Of a DNA stretch of 38,625 nt, positions 1-6,675 are shown piece after piece. Both the position numbers and the translations under genes were made by a program. Source of the DNA: Thermoanaerobacterales bacterium (GTDB lineage Bacteria; Bacillota; Desulfotomaculia; Desulfotomaculales; JASEER01); NCBI GenBank assembly GCA_030019475.1, contig JASEER010000010.1, positions 24,001 to 62,625 of the forward strand, given 5' to 3'. The stretch's first letter is position 1. Each line of letters begins with the position of its first letter. A model generated the notes under the pieces. That model saw only the letters and a program-made list of their open reading frames with translations, was not told the origin of the DNA and made no database searches.

Positions 1-293
1 CCATGCCCGACGGCGGCAGGTTGAGGATCGAAACGTCGCACAGCCGGGAATGGGTGAAGGCCGTCTTCGAGGATACGGGGCAAGGGGTGCCGCCCGACGT
101 CCTGCCTCACATCTTCGAACCTTACGTCACCACCAGGGAACAGGAAGGCGGGCACGGGTTGGGCCTGGCCATTTCGCACCAGATCATAGGCGTCCACGGG
201 GGACGCATGAAAGCCGAGAGTGAGGTCGGGAAAGGGACGAGAATCTTCATATACCTGCCAGCCAGGGGAGGCGACGCAGGCGATGCCGCCTAG
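1..293 (+). CDS. Sensor histidine kinase, C-terminal ATPase part (5' truncated by window edge)
   Basis: Only the last ~96 residues are in the window; the gene enters from the left edge. They form the end of a HATPase_c domain: the G1 box DTGQG, an F box with HIFEPYVTT, and the G2 box GHGLGLA, followed by the usual closing strand ending in FIYLP. The phosphoacceptor histidine and the sensor region lie outside the window, so the stimulus is unknown. The stop overlaps the start of the following response regulator, so kinase and regulator are translationally coupled and probably form a pair. The NtrC-type regulator at 1442-2791 has a receiver very like that of the neighbouring regulator and could be a second target (inference). 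Confidence 0.9.
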   Translation, partial: MPDGGRLRIETSHSREWVKAVFEDTGQGVPPDVLPHIFEPYVTTREQEGGHGLGLAISHQIIGVHGGRMKAESEVGKGTRIFIYLPARGGDAGDAA

Positions 294-675
294 GATACTG
301 ATTATCGACGATGAGGAAGAGATGTGCTGGGCCCTGGCCCGGGCCATGGGCAAGGAGGGGTACACTGTCACCACGGTCACCAATCCGCGCCAGGGGCTTG
401 AAATGTTCAGGCGGGACGGGGCGGACACCGTGCTGCTGGACCTGGTGATGCCCGAAATGGACGGTCTGACCCTCCTGAGACATATCCGGACCATCGACCA
501 TAAGGTGCCGGTGATTATGATCACCGGACACGGTTCGCTGGAGAACGCTCTCGACCTGGTGACCGCCGGGGCTACGGGTTACGTTACCAAGCCCTTTAAC
601 GTCAAGGATATTCGGGAAATCGTAAGGCGCCTGTTGCAGGGCAAGGGGGGCAGCGGCTGTGTGGAAGCTGATTAG
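283..675 (+). CDS. Receiver-only response regulator (CheY-like)
   Basis: A 130-residue protein made only of a receiver domain. It starts PRILIIDDEEEM (acidic pair DD), has the phosphoacceptor aspartate in TVLLDLVMPEMDG, the conserved threonine/serine region PVIMITGHGS and the lysine in VTKPFN. No output domain follows. The ATG at 283 was chosen because it overlaps the kinase stop, has AGGGGAGG about 12 bases upstream, and gives an N-terminus matching the homologous NtrC-type protein; an in-frame start at 220 only adds sequence shadowing the kinase. It may act as a phosphate sink or relay between the kinase and the sigma-54 activator (inference). Confidence 0.9.
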   Translation: MPPRILIIDDEEEMCWALARAMGKEGYTVTTVTNPRQGLEMFRRDGADTVLLDLVMPEMDGLTLLRHIRTIDHKVPVIMITGHGSLENALDLVTAGATGYVTKPFNVKDIREIVRRLLQGKGGSGCVEAD

Positions 676-1441
676 CCTTGGGATCATTGTATTATGCCTT
701 GTGGTGACGGGGGCCGCGGTTTGCAGCGCCGCGCAGCCCCTCAGCCTGCAGACGGGAAACCCGGACGTCACCGCCGGCATCAGGTTCGAGGGGGCCCTCG
801 TGCCTTTCTGGGGCGACATGCCCGACGGTTGCCAGGTCGTGGTGAAGGCGCGCGGTCCCGTCACCACGCACCCCGTACGGGCGAAGACGGGACTCGATCT
901 TTCGCCGGCCGTCGTGGGCGGGCTGCCTTCCCTCTATCAGATCCTGAGTTCGGTCCCTTTGCAGGACATCGGTGAAGACATCAGGAGGGAGATCGGCATT
1001 GATCCGCATTACACGGCCCTCACAGTCGACAGCCGGGTCTTCAATGTCAATGAAACGGACGAAGCGGATGTGCCGGGCGGGCTGCGCGACCTGCGGAGCA
1101 GGCAGGCCGTCCGGCAGCTGGTGGCGGACGGCCTCTACGGTCACTTCGAGGGTGCCGTCGAGACCACCGAGAACGGCTTTTCCGGCATCCTGTATGTGCC
1201 GGCCGGCGGGCCCCTTAAGGACATTCAACTGACAGCCTACGCCATTAAGGACGGAAAGATAGTCGCCACCGCCGCCGGCAGCCTGGATATCCCGCAGCGG
1301 TATTTCACGCGGCCTTTCGGCGAAACCCCGGAAGAACGGATGATCTACCTGGGTATTCTCTTTCTGAGCTTTGTCACGCTCTCCCTTACGGCGCTGGAGT
1401 GGCTGCAAAAAGGCAGGACCAGCCCCGCGGCGCGGAAATGA
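659..1441 (+). CDS. Exported, C-terminally membrane-anchored protein, Alph_Pro_TM (TIGR02186)-like
   Basis: 260 residues with a clear signal peptide (hydrophobic core at residues 4-20, SAAQ cleavage-like site near 25), an extracytoplasmic domain of about 200 residues and one C-terminal membrane helix (about residues 228-249) followed by a basic cytoplasmic tail. The pattern of a signal peptide, a domain beginning with a beta segment about a gain-of-function-like 'F-GALVPFWGD' motif and a C-terminal anchor resembles the Alph_Pro_TM family, whose members often sit near TauE/SafE exporters; this assignment is from memory of the family. The GTG at 659 lies inside the end of the response regulator gene, so the three genes form a coupled operon. 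The stop is directly abutted by the stop of the opposing NtrC-type gene. Confidence 0.65.
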   Translation: MWKLISLGIIVLCLVVTGAAVCSAAQPLSLQTGNPDVTAGIRFEGALVPFWGDMPDGCQVVVKARGPVTTHPVRAKTGLDLSPAVVGGLPSLYQILSSVPLQDIGEDIRREIGIDPHYTALTVDSRVFNVNETDEADVPGGLRDLRSRQAVRQLVADGLYGHFEGAVETTENGFSGILYVPAGGPLKDIQLTAYAIKDGKIVATAAGSLDIPQRYFTRPFGETPEERMIYLGILFLSFVTLSLTALEWLQKGRTSPAARK

Positions 1442-2791
1442 TCACTTCAACCCGTACTTCTGCATTTTGAATAGGAGGGTCGTGCGGGCAATACCCAGCT
1501 TCTTTGCCGCCCTGCTCCTGTTCCCGCCGCATTCGGCCAGGGCCCTGGCGATCAGTTCCGCCTCCATGTTCTTCAACGTGGACCCCTCGGGCAGGGATGC
1601 CGGTACCAGTTTGTTCCGCAGGAGCCCCCCGGCCGGGTGAAACTCGTGCGGCAAATGGTCGGGTCCGATCACCCCGTCGGTGCTTAAGATCACAGCCCGT
1701 TCCAGCACGTTTTGCAGTTCACGGACGTTCCCCGGCCAGTCGTAGGCCAGGAGCAGTTCCATCGCCTCTTCGGAGATGCGGCATCCCCGGTTCGCCGGGC
1801 AGAACTTCTCCAGGAAATGGGCGGCCAGGAGAGGGATATCCTCGCGGCGCTCCCGCAGGGGCGGGAGATGGATGCGGATGACGTTCAGACGGTAGAAGAG
1901 GTCTTCGCGGAACTTCCCCTCTTTGACCGCTTTCTCCAGGTCCTTGTTCGTCGCGGCGACGACCCGGATATTGACGTGCACGGGGGTGGCGCCGCCGAGG
2001 CGTTCAAAAGTATGTTCCTGGAGGACGCGCAGCAGCTTGGCCTGCATTGTCGGGGACATCTCCGCGATCTCGTCCAGAAAAATGGTGCCGTTGTCGGCAA
2101 GCTCAAAGCGCCCGATGCGGCTGGATGTGGCGCCTGTAAAGGCGCCCTTTTCGTGCCCGAAAAGCTCGCTTTCGAGGAGCTGCTCGGGTATCGCCGCGCA
2201 GTTGACCGTGACGAAGGGACCCGACGCCCGCTGGCTGAGGCGGTGGATGGCTACCGCCACCACCTCTTTCCCCGTGCCGCTTTCACCCGTTACCAGCACG
2301 GTGGCGTCGGTGGGGGCGACCCGGGTGATGAGGTCGCGGATCTTAACCATGGCCGGGGTCTCGCCGATGATTCCCTGGTGATCTTTCGTCAGCTCGGAGC
2401 GCAGGTAGCCCACTTCTTCCTTCAGGCGGTTCAGCTGCAACGCCCGCTGAACCGTGATCTTCAACTGGTGGAGGTCAAACGGCTTGGCCACGTAGCCTAT
2501 GGCGCCGTTGGCCAGAGCCTCAATGGCCACCTCCAGGGTTCCGTGGCCGGTGATCATAATCACCGGCAGGTCGGGGTCGGTTTCCATGATCTTACGCAGC
2601 ACTTCCAGCCCATCTATGTCGGGCATCTTGAGGTCCAGCAGGACCAGCGAGGCCCCTTCCTCGGCCAGGATCTCAAGGCCCCTCCGGCCTTTGGTGGCGG
2701 TAGTGACCAGGTACCCCTCCTGTCGCATGGCGCGTGAAAGGGCCCAGCACATTTCCTCTTCGTCGTCGATAATCAGTATCCGGGGAATCAA
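1442..2791 (-). CDS. NtrC-family sigma-54-dependent response regulator
   Basis: 449 residues in three domains: a receiver (about 1-120; phosphoacceptor in LVLLDLKMPD, lysine in AKPFD), a sigma-54 AAA+ domain (about 135-370; Walker A GESGTGKE, the sigma-54 contact loop GAFTGA, Walker B FLDEI, arginine finger region LPPLRERREDI) and a Fis-type HTH at the C-terminus (NRSRAAKKLGIARTTLLFKM). It should activate sigma-54 promoters when phosphorylated. The TTG at 2791 is preferred: AGGAGGAGG lies 8 bases upstream (2800-2808) and the protein then starts MIPRILIIDDEEEM, like the paralogous receiver protein at 283-675. A further upstream in-frame TTG at 2818 lacks a ribosome site. Possible targets in the window are the -24/-12 promoters at 11270 and 15199 (inference). 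Confidence 0.95.
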   Translation of the reverse strand: MIPRILIIDDEEEMCWALSRAMRQEGYLVTTATKGRRGLEILAEEGASLVLLDLKMPDIDGLEVLRKIMETDPDLPVIMITGHGTLEVAIEALANGAIGYVAKPFDLHQLKITVQRALQLNRLKEEVGYLRSELTKDHQGIIGETPAMVKIRDLITRVAPTDATVLVTGESGTGKEVVAVAIHRLSQRASGPFVTVNCAAIPEQLLESELFGHEKGAFTGATSSRIGRFELADNGTIFLDEIAEMSPTMQAKLLRVLQEHTFERLGGATPVHVNIRVVAATNKDLEKAVKEGKFREDLFYRLNVIRIHLPPLRERREDIPLLAAHFLEKFCPANRGCRISEEAMELLLAYDWPGNVRELQNVLERAVILSTDGVIGPDHLPHEFHPAGGLLRNKLVPASLPEGSTLKNMEAELIARALAECGGNRSRAAKKLGIARTTLLFKMQKYGLK

Positions 2792-2951
2792 GCAGGAAAC
2801 CTCCTCCTGGACGGCCAATGTACCTTAGTTCACAAAGAGGAAGGATCTAAAGATACCGGGAGCGGAAGATCGAAGCCCTTAAACTGCCGAAAACAAGCGC
2901 AATCACTACAAAATGTGAAAGCCGGCCCGTGCAAATCTTTCGCCGAGGGTA

Positions 2952-2980
2952 TTGACATTAATATATCGCCTTGGTAGCTT
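2952..2980 (+). promoter_or_regulatory. Candidate sigma-A promoter for the YezD-like gene
   Basis: A perfect -35 hexamer TTGACA (2952-2957) is followed after 17 bases by TAGCTT (2975-2980), a weak -10. The spacing is ideal, and the inverted repeats immediately downstream suggest a regulated promoter. It is the best promoter candidate for the gene at 3225. Confidence 0.45.
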
Positions 2981-2986
2981 TAAAGC

Positions 2987-3024
2987 AAGGTAAATTACCT
3001 TAAGCATTGGTGAAAGTATTCACC
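2987..3024. promoter_or_regulatory. Two adjacent operator-like inverted repeats
   Basis: AAGGTAA-A-TTACCTT (2987-3001) is a 7-1-7 perfect palindrome, and GGTGAA-AGTA-TTCACC (3009-3024) is a 6-4-6 one. They sit just downstream of the candidate -10 at 2975, where a repressor would block initiation. No known operator is recognised. Confidence 0.45.
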
Positions 3025-3224
3025 ATCACTTAGTAATGACAACCCCGGGGTTAACGTGGTACACGGTGATCGTCTCCTGGAACTTGGGGTAGTGACGATC
3101 TTCGGCTCAGCTCTAGGAAGGTGAAAGTTGCCGACTTTAACAGAGAAGAGCACGGCCGTAATGAGCCCGCGAGCAAGGGAACGGACGGTGATTGTTGCAG
3201 TAAGGTAATGGAAGGTGAGCAGGT

Positions 3225-3419
3225 TTGCTGGGGGAGTTGACCAGGCGGGAAGAACAGGTGATTCTCTTCATCCGGCAGCTTGGTTGGGGCGAGGTAAAGA
3301 TTAGAGTCGAAAACGGGCAACCCGTTCTTATCTATGAGGCCATCAGGACCGTACGGCTGGAAGAAGACACGCGGTCCGAGAAACCGCCCAAGGCGGCCCG
3401 ATCTCGTACAAAACCTTAA
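3225..3419 (+). CDS. YezD-like small protein (DUF2292 family)
   Basis: 64 residues starting at a TTG with GGAAGGTGAG upstream. The core (residues 8-45) fits the DUF2292/YezD pattern: an N-terminal helix, then LGWGEVKIRVENGQPV, a short beta-hairpin, ending in IRTVRLE. The family is of unknown biochemical function; its members are often found near sulfur-assimilation genes (family knowledge), which would fit the sulfur-anion theme of this window. The basic tail after residue 50 (KPPKAARSRTKP) is probably disordered. A strong terminator follows at 3443, so it is a single-gene transcript with an unusually long leader. Confidence 0.7.
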   Translation: MLGELTRREEQVILFIRQLGWGEVKIRVENGQPVLIYEAIRTVRLEEDTRSEKPPKAARSRTKP

Positions 3420-3442
3420 GACAGGCCGAATCGAACAACGAT

Positions 3443-3478
3443 AGGCCGGCATTCCCCGTTGGGGGTGCCGGCCTTTTT
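3443..3478 (+). terminator. Rho-independent terminator after the YezD-like gene
   Basis: Stem arms AGGCCGGCA and TGCCGGCCT flank a loop that can itself pair (CCCC/GGGG), and are followed by TTTTTAT. Confidence 0.9.
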
Positions 3479-3566
3479 ATATATACCCTTCATTTCAAGC
3501 TGAAGATATCTGACCGCGGTTCCTTCTCGCCCCGGGTTGCACCAAGCGCTGGGAGGGATGAACGAC

Positions 3567-4436
3567 GTGCGCCAGAATGCCGAAAAGATGCTGGCCATCC
3601 TGCTGGAACACCCGGACGGCCCGCCGACGGCCGAGCAGGTCGAGGCCCGCTACGGGATCAAACGGCAAACCTATTACCACTGGAAGCGCAAGTTAACCAG
3701 GGCGGGCCTGGACCTCTTACGGAGGTCCTTGGAGCAGCAGGACCAGCAGGCCGAACTGATCCGCCAAAATGAACTCTTAAAGAAAAAAGTGGAGCGCCTG
3801 GAACAGATGAAACTGGGGTGGGAGCTTCGCTTCAAGTGGCTCTGGTGGCAGCTTGAGGCCTACAGGGGAACGGATTTCCAATCCTATCTCCGGACTCTCA
3901 AGAGACAATTGCCCCCGGTGACGGGCGGCGAAAGGGATACTGTTCAGCCTGGATTCAGCGTAGAAGACAGGGAGGTGAGCGTGTTGGAGGAAAAGAAGGT
4001 CCGGGACATTATGGTCGCCCAGCCGGACAGTTTCATTGTCGGTCCGGAACACACGATGCGCCACGTGGTGGCCAGCTTCGCGCGCTACGGGGGTGACGAT
4101 TGCCTGGCCCTGGTCGTCAAGGAAGGCCAGGTAATCGGGCTGCTGACGGTGATGGATATCCTCCAGGCTATCCAGCCCCCCTACACCAGGTTCTTCAGCG
4201 GTCCCGAGGTCTATTGGGACGGCCTTTTCAGCCAGCGCGTGCGCAACGTCAGCCATCTGAAGGTCTGGGACTTTATGCGGCCCGTTGTCGCCGTCGGCCC
4301 CGACGATCCCCTGATGAAGGTGTCCAATATCCTGGCCAAGCACAAAACCGAGATCGTCCCGGTGATGGACGGCGACAAGCTGGTCGGCGTCGTCCGCGTC
4401 CAGGACATGTTCAGGACGATCGCCGAGGTGGTCTAA
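3567..4436 (+). CDS. HTH / coiled-coil protein fused in frame to a CBS-domain pair
   Basis: One uninterrupted frame of 289 residues. The N-terminal part (about 1-60) is a helix-turn-helix of the kind seen in transposase-like or regulatory proteins (EARYGIKRQTYYHWKRKL), followed by a charged coiled coil (about 60-100). A low-complexity linker leads to two CBS domains (about 142-200 and 230-285), which bind adenosine nucleotides in other proteins. The CBS part begins EEKKVRDIM, very like the separate CBS protein at 6043-6564. GTG at 3567 was chosen since GGGAGGG lies 9 bases upstream; ATG 3558 directly abuts that ribosome site. A second strong ribosome site at 3970-3978 precedes an in-frame GTG at 3981, so a CBS-only product is likely. 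It may be a nucleotide-responsive DNA-binding regulator, or two genes merged by loss of a stop. Confidence 0.8.
   Translation: MRQNAEKMLAILLEHPDGPPTAEQVEARYGIKRQTYYHWKRKLTRAGLDLLRRSLEQQDQQAELIRQNELLKKKVERLEQMKLGWELRFKWLWWQLEAYRGTDFQSYLRTLKRQLPPVTGGERDTVQPGFSVEDREVSVLEEKKVRDIMVAQPDSFIVGPEHTMRHVVASFARYGGDDCLALVVKEGQVIGLLTVMDILQAIQPPYTRFFSGPEVYWDGLFSQRVRNVSHLKVWDFMRPVVAVGPDDPLMKVSNILAKHKTEIVPVMDGDKLVGVVRVQDMFRTIAEVV
3970..3983 (+). promoter_or_regulatory. Internal ribosome site and GTG start inside the HTH-CBS gene
   Basis: GGGAGGTGA (3970-3978), close to the full anti-16S complement, stands 5 bases before an in-frame GTG at 3981 (a TTG follows at 3984). Initiation here would give a ~151-residue CBS-pair protein starting like the paralogue at 6564. 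Confidence 0.6.
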
Positions 4437-4469
4437 AGGGCGAACAGCCGAACGGCAGGGTCACACAGA

Positions 4470-4503
4470 GGGGGCCGCCTGTGAATGACGGCCCCCTTCT
4501 TTT
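4470..4503 (+). terminator. Rho-independent terminator between convergent genes
   Basis: GGGGGCCG (4470-4477) pairs with CGGCCCCC (4489-4496) and is followed by TTCTTTT. It ends the HTH-CBS transcript; the opposing transporter gene ends at 4521. Confidence 0.85.
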
Positions 4504-4520
4504 ATGTGCTGACTAACCGG

Positions 4521-5945
4521 CTAGCGTGTGGCCCGTGCCGCCCGCACCGCCCCGGAGGGCTCATGCTGCGCGGCGATTATCCGCCGGGAGAGGATGCTCA
4601 GGAGCAGACCGACGGCGACGGCCAGCGCGAGGACGACCAGAATGGCGGTGGCCGTATGCATATACCACCACAGGAGCAGGTAGCCGGTGCTGATCACGAT
4701 GGACATCAGCATCAGGGGGAAGGCGATCTTAAAGAAGCTCATAAAGGTGATGGGCTGCCCGCGTTTCTCGGCCATCCCGATGACGACGACGTTGGCCGAA
4801 GCGCCGATGATCGTGCCGTTACCGCCCAGGCAGGCCCCCAGCGACAGCGACCACCACAGGAAGTTCAGGGACTCGATGGGGATGTTGCCGATCGCCCCCA
4901 TGTCCTTGATCAGGGGAATCATGGTGGCCACAAACGGGATATTGTCCACGAAGGCCGAGGCGATGGCGGACACCCAGAGGATGATCATGCCGGTGGGCAC
5001 GATGGCCCCGCCGGTGGCATCCATGACCCTCTCGGCCAGCATCTTGATGACACCGACCTCCTCCAGGCCGCCGACGATGACGAAGAGCCCGATGAAGAAG
5101 AAGATCACCGGCCACTCCACCTGCTGCAGGGGATGCTCCGGTTCCGCCCGGGTGACCAGGAGCAGGAGGCTGGCGCCGGCCAGGGCGATAACGCTGGATT
5201 CCATGTGCAGGTACTGGTGCATGAGGAAACCGGCGATGACCAGGCCGATGACGACCAGGCACTTCTTGAGCAGGGGGATATTCCTCAGCTCGGCGCGCTC
5301 ATCGAAGTCGAAGATGCGCAGCCGCACGTCCTCGCTCACCCGGAGCTTCTTACGGTAAAGAAGCTGCATGATGAAGATGGTCGTGACGTGGACGAGGATG
5401 ATGACGGACGTCAGGTTGATAACGAAGTCCAGGAACCCGAGGTGGGTGGCGCTGCCGATCATGATGTTCGGCGGGTCGCCAATCAGGGTGGCGGTGCCCC
5501 CGATATTGGAAGAGAGGATTTCGGCGATCAAAAAGGGTATGGGGCTTAGCTCCAGCTTACGGGCGATGGCGAAGGTAACGGGCACCACCAGCAGCACGGT
5601 CGTAACGTTGTCCAGGAAGGCCGACAGGATGGCGGTCACGCCGGCGAGAGAGGCGAGAATGGCCAGGGGCTGGCCCTTGGCCAGCTTGGCGGCCTTGATG
5701 GCCAGGAACTCGAAGACGCCGGTCTCGCGGGTGATGCCGACAATAATCATCATGCCGACCAACAGGCCGATCGTGTTCCAGTCAACCGCTTCCACGGCGG
5801 TTTCCGGCGTCAGGATGCCGGCGATGACCAGCACCGAGGCGCCGCAGAAGGCGGCCACGGCACGGTGGATCTTCTCCGAGACGATGATGGCATAGGTTAT
5901 CAGGAAGATGGCCGTAGCCACAAATACCTGGGTGGATTCTGTCAT
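4521..5945 (-). CDS. NhaD/ArsB-type (ion transporter superfamily) membrane protein, paralogue 1
   Basis: 474 residues, almost entirely hydrophobic, with about 11-12 membrane helices. Family signatures are the amphipathic start FLITYAIIVSEKIHRA, the re-entrant-type motif AFLDNVTTVLL, the GGTATLIGDPPNIMIGSA segment and a second inverted-repeat half with AFVDNIPFVATMIPL and GNGTIIGASANVV. These mark the ArsB/NhaD Na+/H+ or anion transporter families; the substrate cannot be read from sequence, and arsenic genes are absent. The start ATG has GGGAGATG upstream. A close paralogue (about three quarters identical by eye) lies in the opposite orientation at 18137-19582. A good sigma-A promoter precedes it. 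Confidence 0.9.
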   Translation of the reverse strand: MTESTQVFVATAIFLITYAIIVSEKIHRAVAAFCGASVLVIAGILTPETAVEAVDWNTIGLLVGMMIIVGITRETGVFEFLAIKAAKLAKGQPLAILASLAGVTAILSAFLDNVTTVLLVVPVTFAIARKLELSPIPFLIAEILSSNIGGTATLIGDPPNIMIGSATHLGFLDFVINLTSVIILVHVTTIFIMQLLYRKKLRVSEDVRLRIFDFDERAELRNIPLLKKCLVVIGLVIAGFLMHQYLHMESSVIALAGASLLLLVTRAEPEHPLQQVEWPVIFFFIGLFVIVGGLEEVGVIKMLAERVMDATGGAIVPTGMIILWVSAIASAFVDNIPFVATMIPLIKDMGAIGNIPIESLNFLWWSLSLGACLGGNGTIIGASANVVVIGMAEKRGQPITFMSFFKIAFPLMLMSIVISTGYLLLWWYMHTATAILVVLALAVAVGLLLSILSRRIIAAQHEPSGAVRAARATR

Positions 5946-5991
5946 TTTTTCATCTCCCTCATCTGGATACCCTATGGGGGATCAAGTCCTA

Positions 5992-6020
5992 ATAATATCA
6001 CAGCCTGCGTTCATCCACAA
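5992..6020 (-). promoter_or_regulatory. Candidate sigma-A promoter for the NhaD/ArsB-type gene
   Basis: On the minus strand TTGTGG (6020-6015) and TATTAT (5997-5992) are separated by exactly 17 bases, about 45 bases before the ATG. Confidence 0.55.
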
Positions 6021-6042
6021 CGGTCACCTTGCGCGTCCACGG

Positions 6043-6564
6043 TTAGAGAACGGCGTCGGCGACGGCCTTGAAGACCTCGTTCATGCGCACCATGCCAACG
6101 ATGACCCCGTTTTCCATCACGGGGACCGACCCGATGTTGGCGGTCAGCATCAGGTGAATCGCCTTGAGAAGCGGGGCGTCAGCATCGACCGTGATCAGTT
6201 CCAGGGGACGCATGACTTCGGACGCCGGCTTCTGGGCTTCGGCCCGGCTGCGCTGCTCAAAGAACCCCTCCCACGGCACGTCGGGGACGTCGACCTCCCA
6301 GGGGAGTCCCCGGGGGAGCTTGTCGGCGTCGAGCAGCTGCGGTTCCACCGCCCTGATCAGGTCGCGGTAGGTGAGCAGCCCGACCAGGCGCCGCTGTCCG
6401 TCAAGGACCAGCACCGACCGGTGCCCCGTGTACTCCCCGGTCGGCAATTGCTTAAAGGAAGAGGCGACGGCGGCGACGGCCTCCCTAACGGTTGCATTCT
6501 GGGGAACGGTGGCGTACTCCTCGATAGGGATCATAAGGTCGCGAACCTTCTTTTCCTTCGGCAC
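6043..6564 (-). CDS. CBS-domain pair protein
   Basis: 173 residues with two CBS domains (about 8-70 and 115-172). It starts MPKEKKVRDLM and ends VRMNEVFKAVADAVL. Between the domains it carries a WEGFFEQR segment matching WDGLFSQR in the CBS part of the gene at 3567, so the two are paralogues. CBS pairs sense AMP/ATP/SAM-like ligands; having such proteins next to SLC13/ArsB-type transporters suggests control of transport or of a partner (inference). The GTG at 6564 was chosen: GGGGAGGG (6571-6578) lies 6 bases upstream and the start aligns with the paralogue; the longer frame to 6642 has no support. It lies 111 bases downstream of the SLC13 gene and is probably co-transcribed with it. Confidence 0.88.
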   Translation of the reverse strand: MPKEKKVRDLMIPIEEYATVPQNATVREAVAAVASSFKQLPTGEYTGHRSVLVLDGQRRLVGLLTYRDLIRAVEPQLLDADKLPRGLPWEVDVPDVPWEGFFEQRSRAEAQKPASEVMRPLELITVDADAPLLKAIHLMLTANIGSVPVMENGVIVGMVRMNEVFKAVADAVL

Positions 6565-6675
6565 ATGAAACCCTCCCCGTTCTGGCGGTACGCTTCCGGG
6601 CTGACCACCCGGGTTTGCCAGCCAGACGCGCCACCGGCGCACCTGGCCCGGTCGTACAGATTATTCACGTGGGGC

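Larger units (their letters stand above)
2819..3224. other. Divergent intergenic region and long leader of the YezD-like gene
   Basis: This 400-base gap between divergent genes has no convincing coding frame. It holds a candidate promoter (2952-2980), two inverted repeats (2987-3024) and a hairpin with arms GATCGTC (3068-3074) and GACGATC (3094-3100). A transcript starting near 2987 would carry a leader of about 240 bases before the 64-residue protein, long enough for RNA-based control, but I recognise no known riboswitch class; S-box (SAM) core motifs are absent. Confidence 0.4.

Noticed and set aside
3025-3224. SAM (S-box) riboswitch before the YezD-like gene
   Set aside because: None of the conserved S-box core motifs is present.
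4485-5549. 354-residue plus-strand frame opposite the NhaD/ArsB-type gene
   Set aside because: Antisense shadow, extreme D/E/H/Q composition.
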